A DNA stretch of 64,000 nucleotides, from NCBI RefSeq assembly GCF_009807095.1, contig NZ_WUCC01000003.1, positions 186,001 to 250,000 on the forward strand, in the 5' to 3' direction. The stretch is from Rathayibacter sp. VKM Ac-2754. Lineage in GTDB: Bacteria; Actinomycetota; Actinomycetes; Actinomycetales; Microbacteriaceae. A program made the position numbers and the translations under genes. The first letter of the stretch is position 1. Each line of letters starts with the position of its first letter. The notes under the pieces were generated by a model that saw nothing but the letters and a program-made list of their open reading frames with translations, was not told the DNA's origin and made no database searches. This document shows positions 16,203 to 24,059 of the stretch, one piece after another.

Positions 16203-17924
16203 TCAGGACCCGTCGAGTGGCGCGTGCCGGTCGGCCACCTCGCGCACCGCGCGGACCAGCTGCGGGTCCTCGCCGCGCGCCAGGCCCGCGTACTCGAGGG
16301 TCAGTCCACCGTCGGCACCGGTCGTCGCCTTGACCCACACCCGGCGGCGCGGGACGAACAGCGAGGTGAGCAGTCCGGCGAGCACCAGGATCGCGAACAG
16401 CAGCACCCAGCTCTGCGTGGCGTCGTGGTGGATGTCGAACGAGGCGAACCGCTTGACGCTGTCGGTCCCGACGATCGACGGGTCGGCTCCGACGTTCTCG
16501 AAGGTGACCGTGCCGAGGTCGTCCGGCAGATCGGCCGTCTGCCCCGGCTTGAGCGTGATCGAGGCCACCCCCGTCTGCCCGCCGGTGAGGCGCGTCAGCG
16601 AGTCGGTGTTGAGCACGTAGACGGAGGTGGGCACGCCGGCGTCGAGGCCGAGGTCGCCCGCGAAGACGTTCAGAGACAGCACGGGGTACTGCAGGTCGGG
16701 GAAGATCGAGGTCGAGGCGCCCGACGCGAGCTCGTCCTGGGTGGGGTAGAAGAACCCGGTCATGCCGATCTGCTCGGCGAGGCCGTCGGGGACCTTCACG
16801 ACTCCGACCGAGGTCAGGTTGGCGTCCTGCGGGAGGAAGGGCACGGCGTCGGTGAAGATCGCCGTCCCCGAGGGGTCCCGCACCGTGATCGTCGGCGCGT
16901 AGCCGTTGCCGAGCAGGTAGACGTTGGTGCCGCCGATCGAGAGCGGCTCGTTGACCTTGATCGTGCGGTCCTCCGTGCCGCCACCGCGCTCGGTCGTGGT
17001 CACGTTCGCCGTGAAGTCGACGGGCTGCCCCAGCGCCTGCTGGTTCTGCTCCTCGTACTGCACGTCGAGGCTGTCGAGCGTCAGCTGGTACGGATCGAGC
17101 TGGCTGCTGTCGAAGAACCGGCCCGGGTTGAACGAGTCGTAGGCCGCGAGGTTGTTGGCGAAGCCCTGGCCGCCCTCGACGAGCACGCGCTGCCCGCTGT
17201 AGCCGAAACCGCCGCCGACTCCGACGGCCACGAGGATCCCGACCAGCGCCGAGTGGAACACCAGGTTGCCGGTCTCGCGGAGGTAGCCGCGCTCGGCCGA
17301 GACGCTCGTCCAGCGCCCGCGCGGGTCGGCGTAGCGCTCGACGCGGTAGCCCGCGCGGCGCAGCACGGCGTGAGCCGAGTCGATCGCCTCGGCCTCGCTC
17401 GCCCCGTCGACCTCGCGCACGGTGTACCCGGCGAGGCGCTGCAGGCGCGCGGGGGTGCGCGGCGGCCGCGAGCGCATCGCCTCGAAGTGGTGCTTCGTGC
17501 GCGGGATGATGCAGCCGATCAGCGAGATGAACAGCAGCAGGTAGATGCTCGAGAACCAGGCCGAGGTGTAGGTGTCGAACGCCTGCACCTTGTCGAGCAG
17601 CGGGGCCAGATCGGGGTTGTCGACGAAGTACTGGGTGACGCCGTTGGGGTCGGAGGAGCGCTGCGGCACCAGGGAGCCCGGGACCGCCGCGATCGCGAGC
17701 AGCAGCAGGAGGAACAGCGCCGTGCGCATGCTCGTGAGCTGGCGCCACATCCAGCGCAGCCAGCCGACGAGGCCGAGCTTGGGCTGCGTGACGGTGTCGG
17801 CGTCGGAGTCGAAGTGGTCGGCCGGGCGGAACGTCGCGTCGGCGCGCTTCTGCGCCTCGTCGCCGTCGACCGGCGCGCCGGACTCGGGCCTCGAGCCGGA
17901 CTCAGATCGCGGGCTGGAAGCCAT
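16203..17924 (-). CDS. resB: cytochrome c biogenesis protein ResB
   Basis: Partner of CcsB in delivering and ligating haem to apocytochrome c. 573 residues. Helices at about 55-80 (WRQLTSMRTALFLLLLLAIA and on) and 115-140, a third near residue 200, and a large extracytoplasmic domain (about 210-500) before a final helix (SWVLLFAILVLAGLLTSLFV). The RSSDPNGVTQYF and PRTKHHFEAM stretches are usual for actinobacterial ResB. ATG 17924 lies 22 nt inside the ccdA gene, so translation is coupled. Confidence 0.93.
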   Translation of the reverse strand: MASSPRSESGSRPESGAPVDGDEAQKRADATFRPADHFDSDADTVTQPKLGLVGWLRWMWRQLTSMRTALFLLLLLAIAAVPGSLVPQRSSDPNGVTQYFVDNPDLAPLLDKVQAFDTYTSAWFSSIYLLLFISLIGCIIPRTKHHFEAMRSRPPRTPARLQRLAGYTVREVDGASEAEAIDSAHAVLRRAGYRVERYADPRGRWTSVSAERGYLRETGNLVFHSALVGILVAVGVGGGFGYSGQRVLVEGGQGFANNLAAYDSFNPGRFFDSSQLDPYQLTLDSLDVQYEEQNQQALGQPVDFTANVTTTERGGGTEDRTIKVNEPLSIGGTNVYLLGNGYAPTITVRDPSGTAIFTDAVPFLPQDANLTSVGVVKVPDGLAEQIGMTGFFYPTQDELASGASTSIFPDLQYPVLSLNVFAGDLGLDAGVPTSVYVLNTDSLTRLTGGQTGVASITLKPGQTADLPDDLGTVTFENVGADPSIVGTDSVKRFASFDIHHDATQSWVLLFAILVLAGLLTSLFVPRRRVWVKATTGADGGLTLEYAGLARGEDPQLVRAVREVADRHAPLDGS

Positions 17925-18642
17925 TGATCACCCCTGCGAGGGATCCGTAGACGAGGGTGTTCCAGATCCCGGTCACCATGAGGACTCCGATCAGGACGAG
18001 GGCGACACCGCCCGCGATGTTGATGGCGCGGATGTGGCGCTTCACGACGGCGAGGGCGGTGGTGACCCAGCTGAAGCCGAAGGCCACGAGCAGGAAGGGC
18101 AGACCGAGTCCGAGGCAGTACATCAGCGCGAGGAGCGCGCCCCGCCACGGCGACCCCGCTCCGAGCCCCAGCGCCAGGATCGAGCTGAGGGTCGGGCCGA
18201 GGCACGGGGTCCAGCCGATCCCGAAGACGATGCCCAGCAGCGGTGCGCCGATCAGGCCGGTCGCGGGCCGGATGCTCGGGCGGAGCGTCCGCTGCAGGAA
18301 CGAGAACTGCCCGATGAAGACGAGGCCCATCGCGATGACGACCACGCCGAGCACGCGGGTGATGACGTCGCTGTAGCGCTGCATCCAGAAGCCGATCGAC
18401 CCCGCCGCCGCCCCGTAGAGCACGAAGACCAGCGAGAAGCCGAGCACGAAGAGCAGCACGCCGAGCACGACGCGGCGTCGCCCCCGAGCGGCCCGCTCGT
18501 CGGCATCGGTGAACCCGCCGACGTAGGCGAGGTAGCCGGGGACGAGCGGAAGCACGCAGGGCGACGCGAACGACACCAGGCCGGCGAGGAGCGCGATCGG
18601 CACCGCGAGGAGCAGCTGTCCGCTGATGACGATGTCGCCCAC
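17902..18642 (-). CDS. ccdA: thiol-disulfide transporter CcdA
   Basis: Polytopic membrane protein carrying reducing electrons from cytosolic thioredoxin to the extracytoplasmic ResA. 246 residues, six helices. The two redox cysteines sit in the conserved Pro contexts FASPCVLPLVPGYLAYVGG (about residues 26-44) and GIGWTPCLGPTLSSILALG. Start GTG 18642 is 4 nt after the resA stop; its end overlaps resB. Confidence 0.94.
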   Translation of the reverse strand: MGDIVISGQLLLAVPIALLAGLVSFASPCVLPLVPGYLAYVGGFTDADERAARGRRRVVLGVLLFVLGFSLVFVLYGAAAGSIGFWMQRYSDVITRVLGVVVIAMGLVFIGQFSFLQRTLRPSIRPATGLIGAPLLGIVFGIGWTPCLGPTLSSILALGLGAGSPWRGALLALMYCLGLGLPFLLVAFGFSWVTTALAVVKRHIRAINIAGGVALVLIGVLMVTGIWNTLVYGSLAGVINGFQPAI

Positions 18643-18646
18643 GCCG

Positions 18647-19237
18647 CTACTCCGGTGCCGCGAGCGTGTCGCTCACGAGCGTCGACAGGATCGACGCCTC
18701 CTGCAGCTGACCGAGGATCCGCGAGGCGACGCGCCCCTCCTTGTCGAGGACGAGCGTGGTCGGCACCGCGTTCGGCGGAACCTTGCCCGAGAAGGCGAGC
18801 TGCGCCGATCCGTCGACGTCGACGATCGAGGGGTAGGTGAGGCCGTAGGTCTGGGCGAAGGCCGCCGCGGTCGGAGCCTGGTCGCGCACGTTGATCCCGA
18901 CGAATGAGACCTCCTGGCCCGCGAACTCGGTGTTCACCGACTCGAGGTCGGCGGCCTCGGCCCGGCAGGGTGCGCAGCTGGCGTACCAGAAGTTGACGAC
19001 CACGACGCGGCCGGCGAGATCGGCGGAGTCCATGCTCTCGCCGTTCTCGTCGGTGCCGGAGAAGACGATCGGGTCGTCGCGGTCGTCGGCCGCGATCTCG
19101 GTGACGGTCCCGTCGCCCGAGATGTAGCCCTTGTTGTCGCCGCTGCGGTACTGCGTCGCGAGCTCGTCCTCGGTGCAGCCCGACAGCACGAGCGCGGCGG
19201 CGAGCGCCAGCACCGCCGCGGCGCGGACCCGCGCCAT
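18647..19237 (-). CDS. resA: TlpA/ResA-like thioredoxin lipoprotein
   Basis: Extracytoplasmic thiol reductase that keeps the apocytochrome c CxxCH site reduced. 196 residues from ATG 19237. Signal peptide with lipobox LVLSGC, Cys21 being the lipidated residue. The thioredoxin domain runs about 60-195 with the active site NFWYASCAPC (Cys88 and Cys91) and the cis-proline loop NAVPTTLVLD. The ATG shares one base with the upstream stop codon (TGATG), a strong sign of coupling to the histidine phosphatase gene. Confidence 0.92.
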   Translation of the reverse strand: MARVRAAAVLALAAALVLSGCTEDELATQYRSGDNKGYISGDGTVTEIAADDRDDPIVFSGTDENGESMDSADLAGRVVVVNFWYASCAPCRAEAADLESVNTEFAGQEVSFVGINVRDQAPTAAAFAQTYGLTYPSIVDVDGSAQLAFSGKVPPNAVPTTLVLDKEGRVASRILGQLQEASILSTLVSDTLAAPE

Positions 19238-19881
19238 CAGACGGCTCCGACGTCGGTCGCGAGGCCTTGGAGGCCGGCCGCGGGGTCGGAGTAGCCGACC
19301 TCGACGAACCGGTCGCCGCGACGCTCGAAGGTGGTGATGCTCGACAGAGCGCACCGGCGCTTGCGCGGATCGTGGAAGAGCCGCTCCCCCGCGATCGCGC
19401 GATGGGCCGTCCAGATCGGGAGCTGGTGGCTGACCAGGGCGACGTCGCCCTCGACGGTCGACTCCCAGGCCGACTCCATCGCGGCGTACATGCGCGCCGA
19501 GATCGAGAGGTAGGGCTCGCCCCAGCTGGGCTCGAAGGGGTTGCGGAGCGACGGCCAGCTGCGGGGGTCGCGCAGCGCCGACGCGCGCGCCTCCATCCGC
19601 TTGCCCTCGAACTTGTTGGTGGGCTCGATGATCCGCTCGTCGATGGCGACCTCGATCTCGAACGCCTGCGAGAGCGGCTGCGCCGACTCCCGGGTGCGCT
19701 GGAGCGGGGAGGCGATCAGCGCGGTCACGTGGCGGCGCCGCTCGAGCAGGTCGTCGGCGGCCGAGCGCGCCATCCGGTGGCCGAGCTCGGAGAGCCGGAA
19801 GTTCGGGAGTCGCCCGTAGAGGACCCGGTCGGGGTTGAACACCTCGCCGTGCCGCACGAGATGGATCTGATCGGCAACCAC
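19237..19881 (-). CDS. histidine phosphatase family protein
   Basis: Phosphoglycerate-mutase-like phosphatase. 214 residues from GTG 19881. LVRHGE has the phospho-accepting His11; R-rich SPLQRTRESAQPL carries the second phosphate-binding arginine; VSHQLPIW has the second catalytic His. It is the first gene of the cytochrome c maturation operon, a common placement in Microbacteriaceae, though its substrate is unknown. A TTG at 19890 would add three residues, but the TACACT -10 box covers that codon, so 19881 is favoured. Confidence 0.9.
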   Translation of the reverse strand: MVADQIHLVRHGEVFNPDRVLYGRLPNFRLSELGHRMARSAADDLLERRRHVTALIASPLQRTRESAQPLSQAFEIEVAIDERIIEPTNKFEGKRMEARASALRDPRSWPSLRNPFEPSWGEPYLSISARMYAAMESAWESTVEGDVALVSHQLPIWTAHRAIAGERLFHDPRKRRCALSSITTFERRGDRFVEVGYSDPAAGLQGLATDVGAV

Positions 19882-19889
19882 GAGCGTCA

Positions 19890-19895
19890 AGTGTA
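19890..19895 (-). promoter_or_regulatory. -10 box of the histidine phosphatase/res operon
   Basis: TACACT on the reverse strand, 8 nt before GTG 19881. It overlaps the alternative TTG start, which argues against that start. Confidence 0.5.
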
Positions 19896-19956
19896 CGGAA
19901 CGCGGGGTGGAGGAACGCCGGGAACAGGGTCGCCTGAGCCGCAGGCGCGCTCAGGC

Positions 19957-20721
19957 TCAGCGCCGCGCGAGGACCGCCGATGAGATCCGGCGCACGAGCG
20001 CGTCGGGGAGGTGCCTCGCGATCGCGACGGGAACGCCGAACCGCCAGGACGGCACCGAGACCACGCGACCCCGGGCGACATCGCGGAGGAACTCCTCGAC
20101 CACCGCGTCGGCGTCGAGCCAGAGGGCGGCGGGGATCGAGGAGGTGTCCATCGCCGCGCGCTCGTGGAACTCGGTGCGCACCCAGCCCGGGCAGAGCGCG
20201 GCGGCCCTGACTCCGGTGCCGCGCAGCTCGACGGCGAGCGACTGCGTGAACGCGGTCGCCCAGGCCTTCACCGCGGAGTAGGGGCCGAGGTGCACGAAGC
20301 CGGCGACGCTCGAGACGGTGAGGATCGCGCCCTCCCGACGGGCGGTCATCGCCTCCGCCGCCGCGCCCGAGAGCACCGAGACGGAGCGGACCATCACCTC
20401 GAGTGCCTCGTCCTGCGCCGCGATGTCGGGCTCGGAGAAGCTGCCGTCGATGCCGAACCCCGCGTTGTTGACGAGGACCCGGACGGGGCGGACGGGGTCG
20501 GCCACCCGCTCGCGCACTCGCTCGACCTGCTCCCGGTCGCTGAGGTCGGCGGCGAGCACCTCGACGTGCGGGGCGCCGAGCGCGCGGAACGCGACCGCCG
20601 CCTCCTCGAGCCGCTGCTCGTTCCGCGCGACCAGCACGAGGCTCCAGCCCCGTCGGGCGAAGGCGCGGGCGAACGCGGCGCCGATGCCGGTGGACGCGCC
20701 GGTGATCAGTGCGGTGCTCAT
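19957..20721 (-). CDS. short-chain dehydrogenase/reductase
   Basis: 254-residue classical SDR. NAD(P)-binding TGASTGIG at 7-14, NNAGFG near 85-90, and catalytic Ser137/138, Tyr148 and Lys152 (YSAVK). The Arg after GWSLVLVAR suggests NADPH preference. The substrate cannot be inferred. TAGCAT ends 6 nt before ATG 20721, so it is probably leaderless. Its promoter end faces the low-GC island. Confidence 0.9.
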   Translation of the reverse strand: MSTALITGASTGIGAAFARAFARRGWSLVLVARNEQRLEEAAVAFRALGAPHVEVLAADLSDREQVERVRERVADPVRPVRVLVNNAGFGIDGSFSEPDIAAQDEALEVMVRSVSVLSGAAAEAMTARREGAILTVSSVAGFVHLGPYSAVKAWATAFTQSLAVELRGTGVRAAALCPGWVRTEFHERAAMDTSSIPAALWLDADAVVEEFLRDVARGRVVSVPSWRFGVPVAIARHLPDALVRRISSAVLARR

Positions 20722-20727
20722 GCCGGG

Positions 20728-20733
20728 ATGCTA
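20728..20733 (-). promoter_or_regulatory. -10 box of the SDR gene
   Basis: TAGCAT on the reverse strand, 6 nt before ATG 20721. Confidence 0.5.
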
Positions 20734-20865
20734 GCCCGGCGGGCTAACCAACAGCGGTGACACATTCCGCAGCAACAGTCGAGGAGTGCGGGGAGTCGAT
20801 TTCAGTGGAGCCTTCCGTGTCGATCCAAACTGACCGCCAGTATCAGTGGTAGCAGGCAACACCCC

Positions 20866-20886
20866 GTGCTTGACTTGCGCAAGCAC
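20866..20886. repeat. inverted repeat upstream of the EACC1-like gene
   Basis: GTGCTTG at 20866-20872 pairs with CAAGCAC at 20880-20886 across 7 nt, and the inner CTTGCGCAAG is a second palindrome. It lies about 85 nt before the start codon: a possible operator or a hairpin in the leader. No convincing -10/-35 pair could be placed. Confidence 0.4.
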
Positions 20887-20971
20887 GCCGACGGCGAAGA
20901 GATCCGACGAGCGGCGTGCTACAAATTAAGCAATTGCACTTTGCGGCAACAAGATGAATTTGAGGGAATCA

Positions 20972-21325
20972 ATGAGCGAACTAGCTGCGTTTCGAGTATC
21001 ACTTCCCGCTGCGATCGCTGAGGAGATGCTCGGTGAGCAAATTGCGCAGAAATCTGTCGACGTCCGAAACGGAGACATAATCGGCCTCGCCCTCGATATT
21101 GCGGAAGGAGTTGCAACGACGGTTGGTCTTGTTGTTGCGGTCTCAGAGATCAGTGACATTTCGAGAAAACTCCTGAACCACATCGGGCGCAAGTCGAAAA
21201 AGGCTGTAGTCGTGACGCTCCGCTACGAAGGAGTAACGACAGAGCATCGCCTTACGGACGACCCCGAAGCCGCTGTGCGTGAGCTCGAGCAAATCATTAA
21301 AGAGCGAATGCGCCCGATCGACTAA
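20972..21325 (+). CDS. EACC1-like small protein of a predicted conflict system
   Basis: 117 residues from ATG 20972, preferred over ATG 20954 because GAGGGA at 20962-20967 sits just before it. Short N-terminal beta/alpha part, then a Gly/Ala/Val-rich hydrophobic stretch (IIGLALDIAEGVATTVGLVV), a basic link (RKLLNHIGRKSKK), then a beta strand AVVVTLRYEG and a helix AVRELEQIIKER. This order resembles the effector-associated constant component 1 (EACC1) proteins described as fixed partners of proteolytic effectors in bacterial conflict systems; the match is by pattern and context, not by search. Convergent with, and overlapping by 29 bp, the CHAT protease gene. Confidence 0.6.
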   Translation: MSELAAFRVSLPAAIAEEMLGEQIAQKSVDVRNGDIIGLALDIAEGVATTVGLVVAVSEISDISRKLLNHIGRKSKKAVVVTLRYEGVTTEHRLTDDPEAAVRELEQIIKERMRPID

Positions 21326-23960
21326 CACTCTCGTCGGAGGAGAGTCCTACGACGACGGAGCTCACCGTGAGCCCTGCCCACCAGTAGATATCTCGACGTC
21401 CGGCATTTTCCGCGATGAAGCGCTTCTGAGCATAAGCAAGCGCTTGTCCGAGCGAGGACTTCGCCAGCAACTGTTCCAACACGCCTTGAACGAGCATTGA
21501 GGTCTCCCTCGCTGGCACGGCCCAGAGACTGCTCAGGACCTCTTGCGCTCCGCGTGCATGTAGGGTTGCTAATAGTCCTGTGACATCCACCTCCCCATCG
21601 GAACCAGAAAAGCAAGACGCAGCTATCACGCGGGCAGGAATCCTTAAGCCAAGTAGATCGTGGACGAAGAGCGGTTCACCCTCCTCGGCGGTAAACCGGT
21701 AGCCCATGCCCACGCCCTCTCCATGGGAGCTTAGAATCAGTAAGTCGAATGTTTCGTCCGCCAGTGCGAACCGCAACGCAGCCGGGTCCACCACGAGTGT
21801 CAGATGCAATACGCCCAGCGCCTCGAGGCGTCGTAAATTTTCTACCTCACCGCGAGCGCTTTCGGAAGCGAGCATCAGAACCATCGGCACATCCCTCATC
21901 GACTGTACCGGTCGGGAATCGGCCGGAGGTACGAAAGGCGCATGAAGAATTTCTCTCCGCTTGATGAGAAGCTCACCTTTGCTGCCTAAGGCAGCAATTG
22001 GAATATTACGGAGTTGGCCGTCGACATCGAAAAGCACCCTTTCCCCGTCAGCCCGCTTCTGCATCAAGTCCACCCCCAAAGCAATGGCTAACTCAACACG
22101 CGCCACCTGCCAAAGTTCCTCAAAACTCGAGACCATAGAAGAAAGAATAGGATCGAAGCGCCTCGCGAGAACGCCAAGTAGCTTGACTGTCCCCGCTCGC
22201 AATCGGGTTGATCGCAACCACATACGGCCCGAAGGCTCGGAGATTGCCGACACCAACCTGACCCTTCCATCAACGTCGATTACCGTCGCAGTGACTGTCC
22301 AACTCCCAAGGAGAACAGGAACTTCGCGACGCGTGACGGGCCGCGGCATGAGTACCGACGCGTAACCGGCTCCTACCGCTGCCGATAGTTTGCGGCGAAG
22401 TTCCTCAATTCTTGAGGTTAGCTCGTGGATGTCAAAGCCGCCGAGCGAGGACTCCACTGCCCTAAGAGAACTCCGCAGTTCCACGAGGAGCGATTGCGCG
22501 ACAGGAGAGAGCGGAATCGACGAAGAAAGAACCAACTCACGCAACGTACCCTCACGCCATGCCTGCATGATGGCGATTGCTGAGTGCGCGGAGGCGGAAC
22601 CTGCTGATACGAGCGTGACCGCGAACAAGCACGTTTCGAGCAACCTTCTCCGAGCGACTATTGCAACGCGGCGCTCATGCGGAGTGAGCACACCACCTCC
22701 CAAGACGGACATTGCCTCCGCGGCGCGGAGCACGCATTGAAGGGCACGATGATCTTCACCGTTTCTAGCGCAGGCGATAGCCATATCTCCCAAAAACTCA
22801 GCGATGAGCGAGAATGGCACTTGCCACGCAAAGTCTACTTCTAGTCGAGCCACAATCGATGCCGCATATTGGAAGGAACCTTCCTCGTTGGCAAGTCGCA
22901 CAAGCGGACCCGCAAGTACGGCGCCGGCCGCACCCGAGTAAAGGTCAGCGACTCCGACCGCGTTCGCGAAGTCGCGGGCGTGGTTCACGTCACTAGTTCT
23001 CAAGATAAATCGCAACTCCAGGCCTGTTGCTAGCAGCATGGCTGTTCGACGAATATTGGTCCCATCGCCAATCTCTCGGCGTACATCACTCAGCTCTTGC
23101 GCTGCCCGTTGCAATTCGCCCGCTTCTTCGTCTATCCAAGACCTCACTTGACCGAGAGTTACTACAAGCAGATCCGCCGTCTCTTGCGGTAAGGGGGTCC
23201 GAAATTGCGCTCTCGCGCCAGCTAGCGAGGTTGCCCTTTGGCTGTTGACGGACGCCGCCTCCCTGTCATTCAGGAGCATCGCCGTTAGTGCGAGGAGAAC
23301 TGACGCCATATAGGTTATTTTGACATCGCCCTCGCTCGTCGATATTTTGAGAACTAGCTGTAGGACCCGACGTGCATCCGATATTCTAAGCTGAGTTAGT
23401 AGAGCCCAGCCAGCGGACGCCAATGAACCTAACCAAATCGTCCATGCCTGCGAAAAAGCGGTTGCCGCGCTCATCAGTGCCCGGTCAGTCACTAGATCGG
23501 CCCAGGCGTCTTCGAGAGCCGCGAGGTCAGCAGTGAGGCGAGAATGGTTTGCCGTGATCGCATCAATTGCCATTCTGGCTGCGAATAGATTCGGCAATAA
23601 TTGCTTAGCAAAATCGGGATCGACATGCTCGATTAAGTCAATCGCTGCCTGAATATTGCTGGAGGCGGCATCCATCTGATCGCCAGTAGGCTCTTCAGCC
23701 TTCATGATTGCCACCCCCGAAGCGAGAGCGCCAACGAGAACCGACTTCGCGAGAGCCGGACGTCCCTCAGCTAAGGCGACGATCTCGCTGGCCAGGGCTA
23801 TAGCGGAGTCGGGATCGCCATTATCGGCCGCCCGTAGTGCATTCGCGGCAAGCGATCGACCCTTCAACCACCGCACAGCCGCTCCGCTCATCGCCCCGAC
23901 CACAGACAAGTAATGGGTTACGTCGCCGCTTGCCCAGATCGACGCCGGTACTTGGCTCAC
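21297..23960 (-). CDS. CHAT-domain (caspase-like) protease with helical-repeat N-terminus
   Basis: 887 residues from GTG 23960 (864 from ATG 23891; the start is uncertain, GAGGGC precedes the GTG). Residues 1 to about 590 are almost all alpha-helical with TPR-like Ala/Leu spacing. The last ~290 residues form a CHAT domain: RNIPIAALG, LLILSSHGEGVGMGY with the catalytic His746, VIAASCFSGSDG with the catalytic Cys783, and the C-terminal VLSSLWAVPARETSMLV helix. CHAT proteases cleave partner proteins on activation in defence and cell-death systems. The helical part is the likely sensor or regulatory region. Codon usage and G+C are far from the flanking genes. The partner is the EACC1-like gene, tail to tail. 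Confidence 0.85.
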   Translation of the reverse strand: MSQVPASIWASGDVTHYLSVVGAMSGAAVRWLKGRSLAANALRAADNGDPDSAIALASEIVALAEGRPALAKSVLVGALASGVAIMKAEEPTGDQMDAASSNIQAAIDLIEHVDPDFAKQLLPNLFAARMAIDAITANHSRLTADLAALEDAWADLVTDRALMSAATAFSQAWTIWLGSLASAGWALLTQLRISDARRVLQLVLKISTSEGDVKITYMASVLLALTAMLLNDREAASVNSQRATSLAGARAQFRTPLPQETADLLVVTLGQVRSWIDEEAGELQRAAQELSDVRREIGDGTNIRRTAMLLATGLELRFILRTSDVNHARDFANAVGVADLYSGAAGAVLAGPLVRLANEEGSFQYAASIVARLEVDFAWQVPFSLIAEFLGDMAIACARNGEDHRALQCVLRAAEAMSVLGGGVLTPHERRVAIVARRRLLETCLFAVTLVSAGSASAHSAIAIMQAWREGTLRELVLSSSIPLSPVAQSLLVELRSSLRAVESSLGGFDIHELTSRIEELRRKLSAAVGAGYASVLMPRPVTRREVPVLLGSWTVTATVIDVDGRVRLVSAISEPSGRMWLRSTRLRAGTVKLLGVLARRFDPILSSMVSSFEELWQVARVELAIALGVDLMQKRADGERVLFDVDGQLRNIPIAALGSKGELLIKRREILHAPFVPPADSRPVQSMRDVPMVLMLASESARGEVENLRRLEALGVLHLTLVVDPAALRFALADETFDLLILSSHGEGVGMGYRFTAEEGEPLFVHDLLGLRIPARVIAASCFSGSDGEVDVTGLLATLHARGAQEVLSSLWAVPARETSMLVQGVLEQLLAKSSLGQALAYAQKRFIAENAGRRDIYWWAGLTVSSVVVGLSSDESVSRSGAFAL

Positions 23961-24045
23961 GCCCTCACCGAAACACACTTTACGGCTGAGAGCGCGCGGA
24001 GCTAGCTGTGCCAAGACGGCGGCGGACCGTGCGACCCCTCGCGAG

Positions 24046-24051
24046 TAGACT
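24046..24051 (+). promoter_or_regulatory. -10 box of aspS
   Basis: TAGACT, 8 nt before GTG 24060, with no ribosome site between. The low-GC island ends immediately upstream, so any -35 contribution may have been replaced by the insertion. Confidence 0.5.
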
Positions 24052-24059
24052 CCCCTACC

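Larger units (their letters stand above)
20740..24010. other. low-GC island (probable horizontally acquired segment)
   Basis: Composition drops sharply here: by hand count line 22081-22140 is 30/60 G+C whereas line 24481-24540, in the neighbouring aspS, is 42/60. Codon choice in both genes inside (many AAA, ATT, GAA, TTA-free but A/T-ending codons) is unlike the flanks. Boundaries are approximate: the left edge lies just upstream of the SDR promoter and the right edge just before the aspS -10 box. No integrase, transposase or direct-repeat attachment site was found at the edges. Confidence 0.7.

Noticed and set aside
20740-20960. Attachment site or tRNA at the left edge of the low-GC island
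   Set aside because: No tRNA fold and no repeat shared with the right edge could be seen by eye, so an att site is not claimed.
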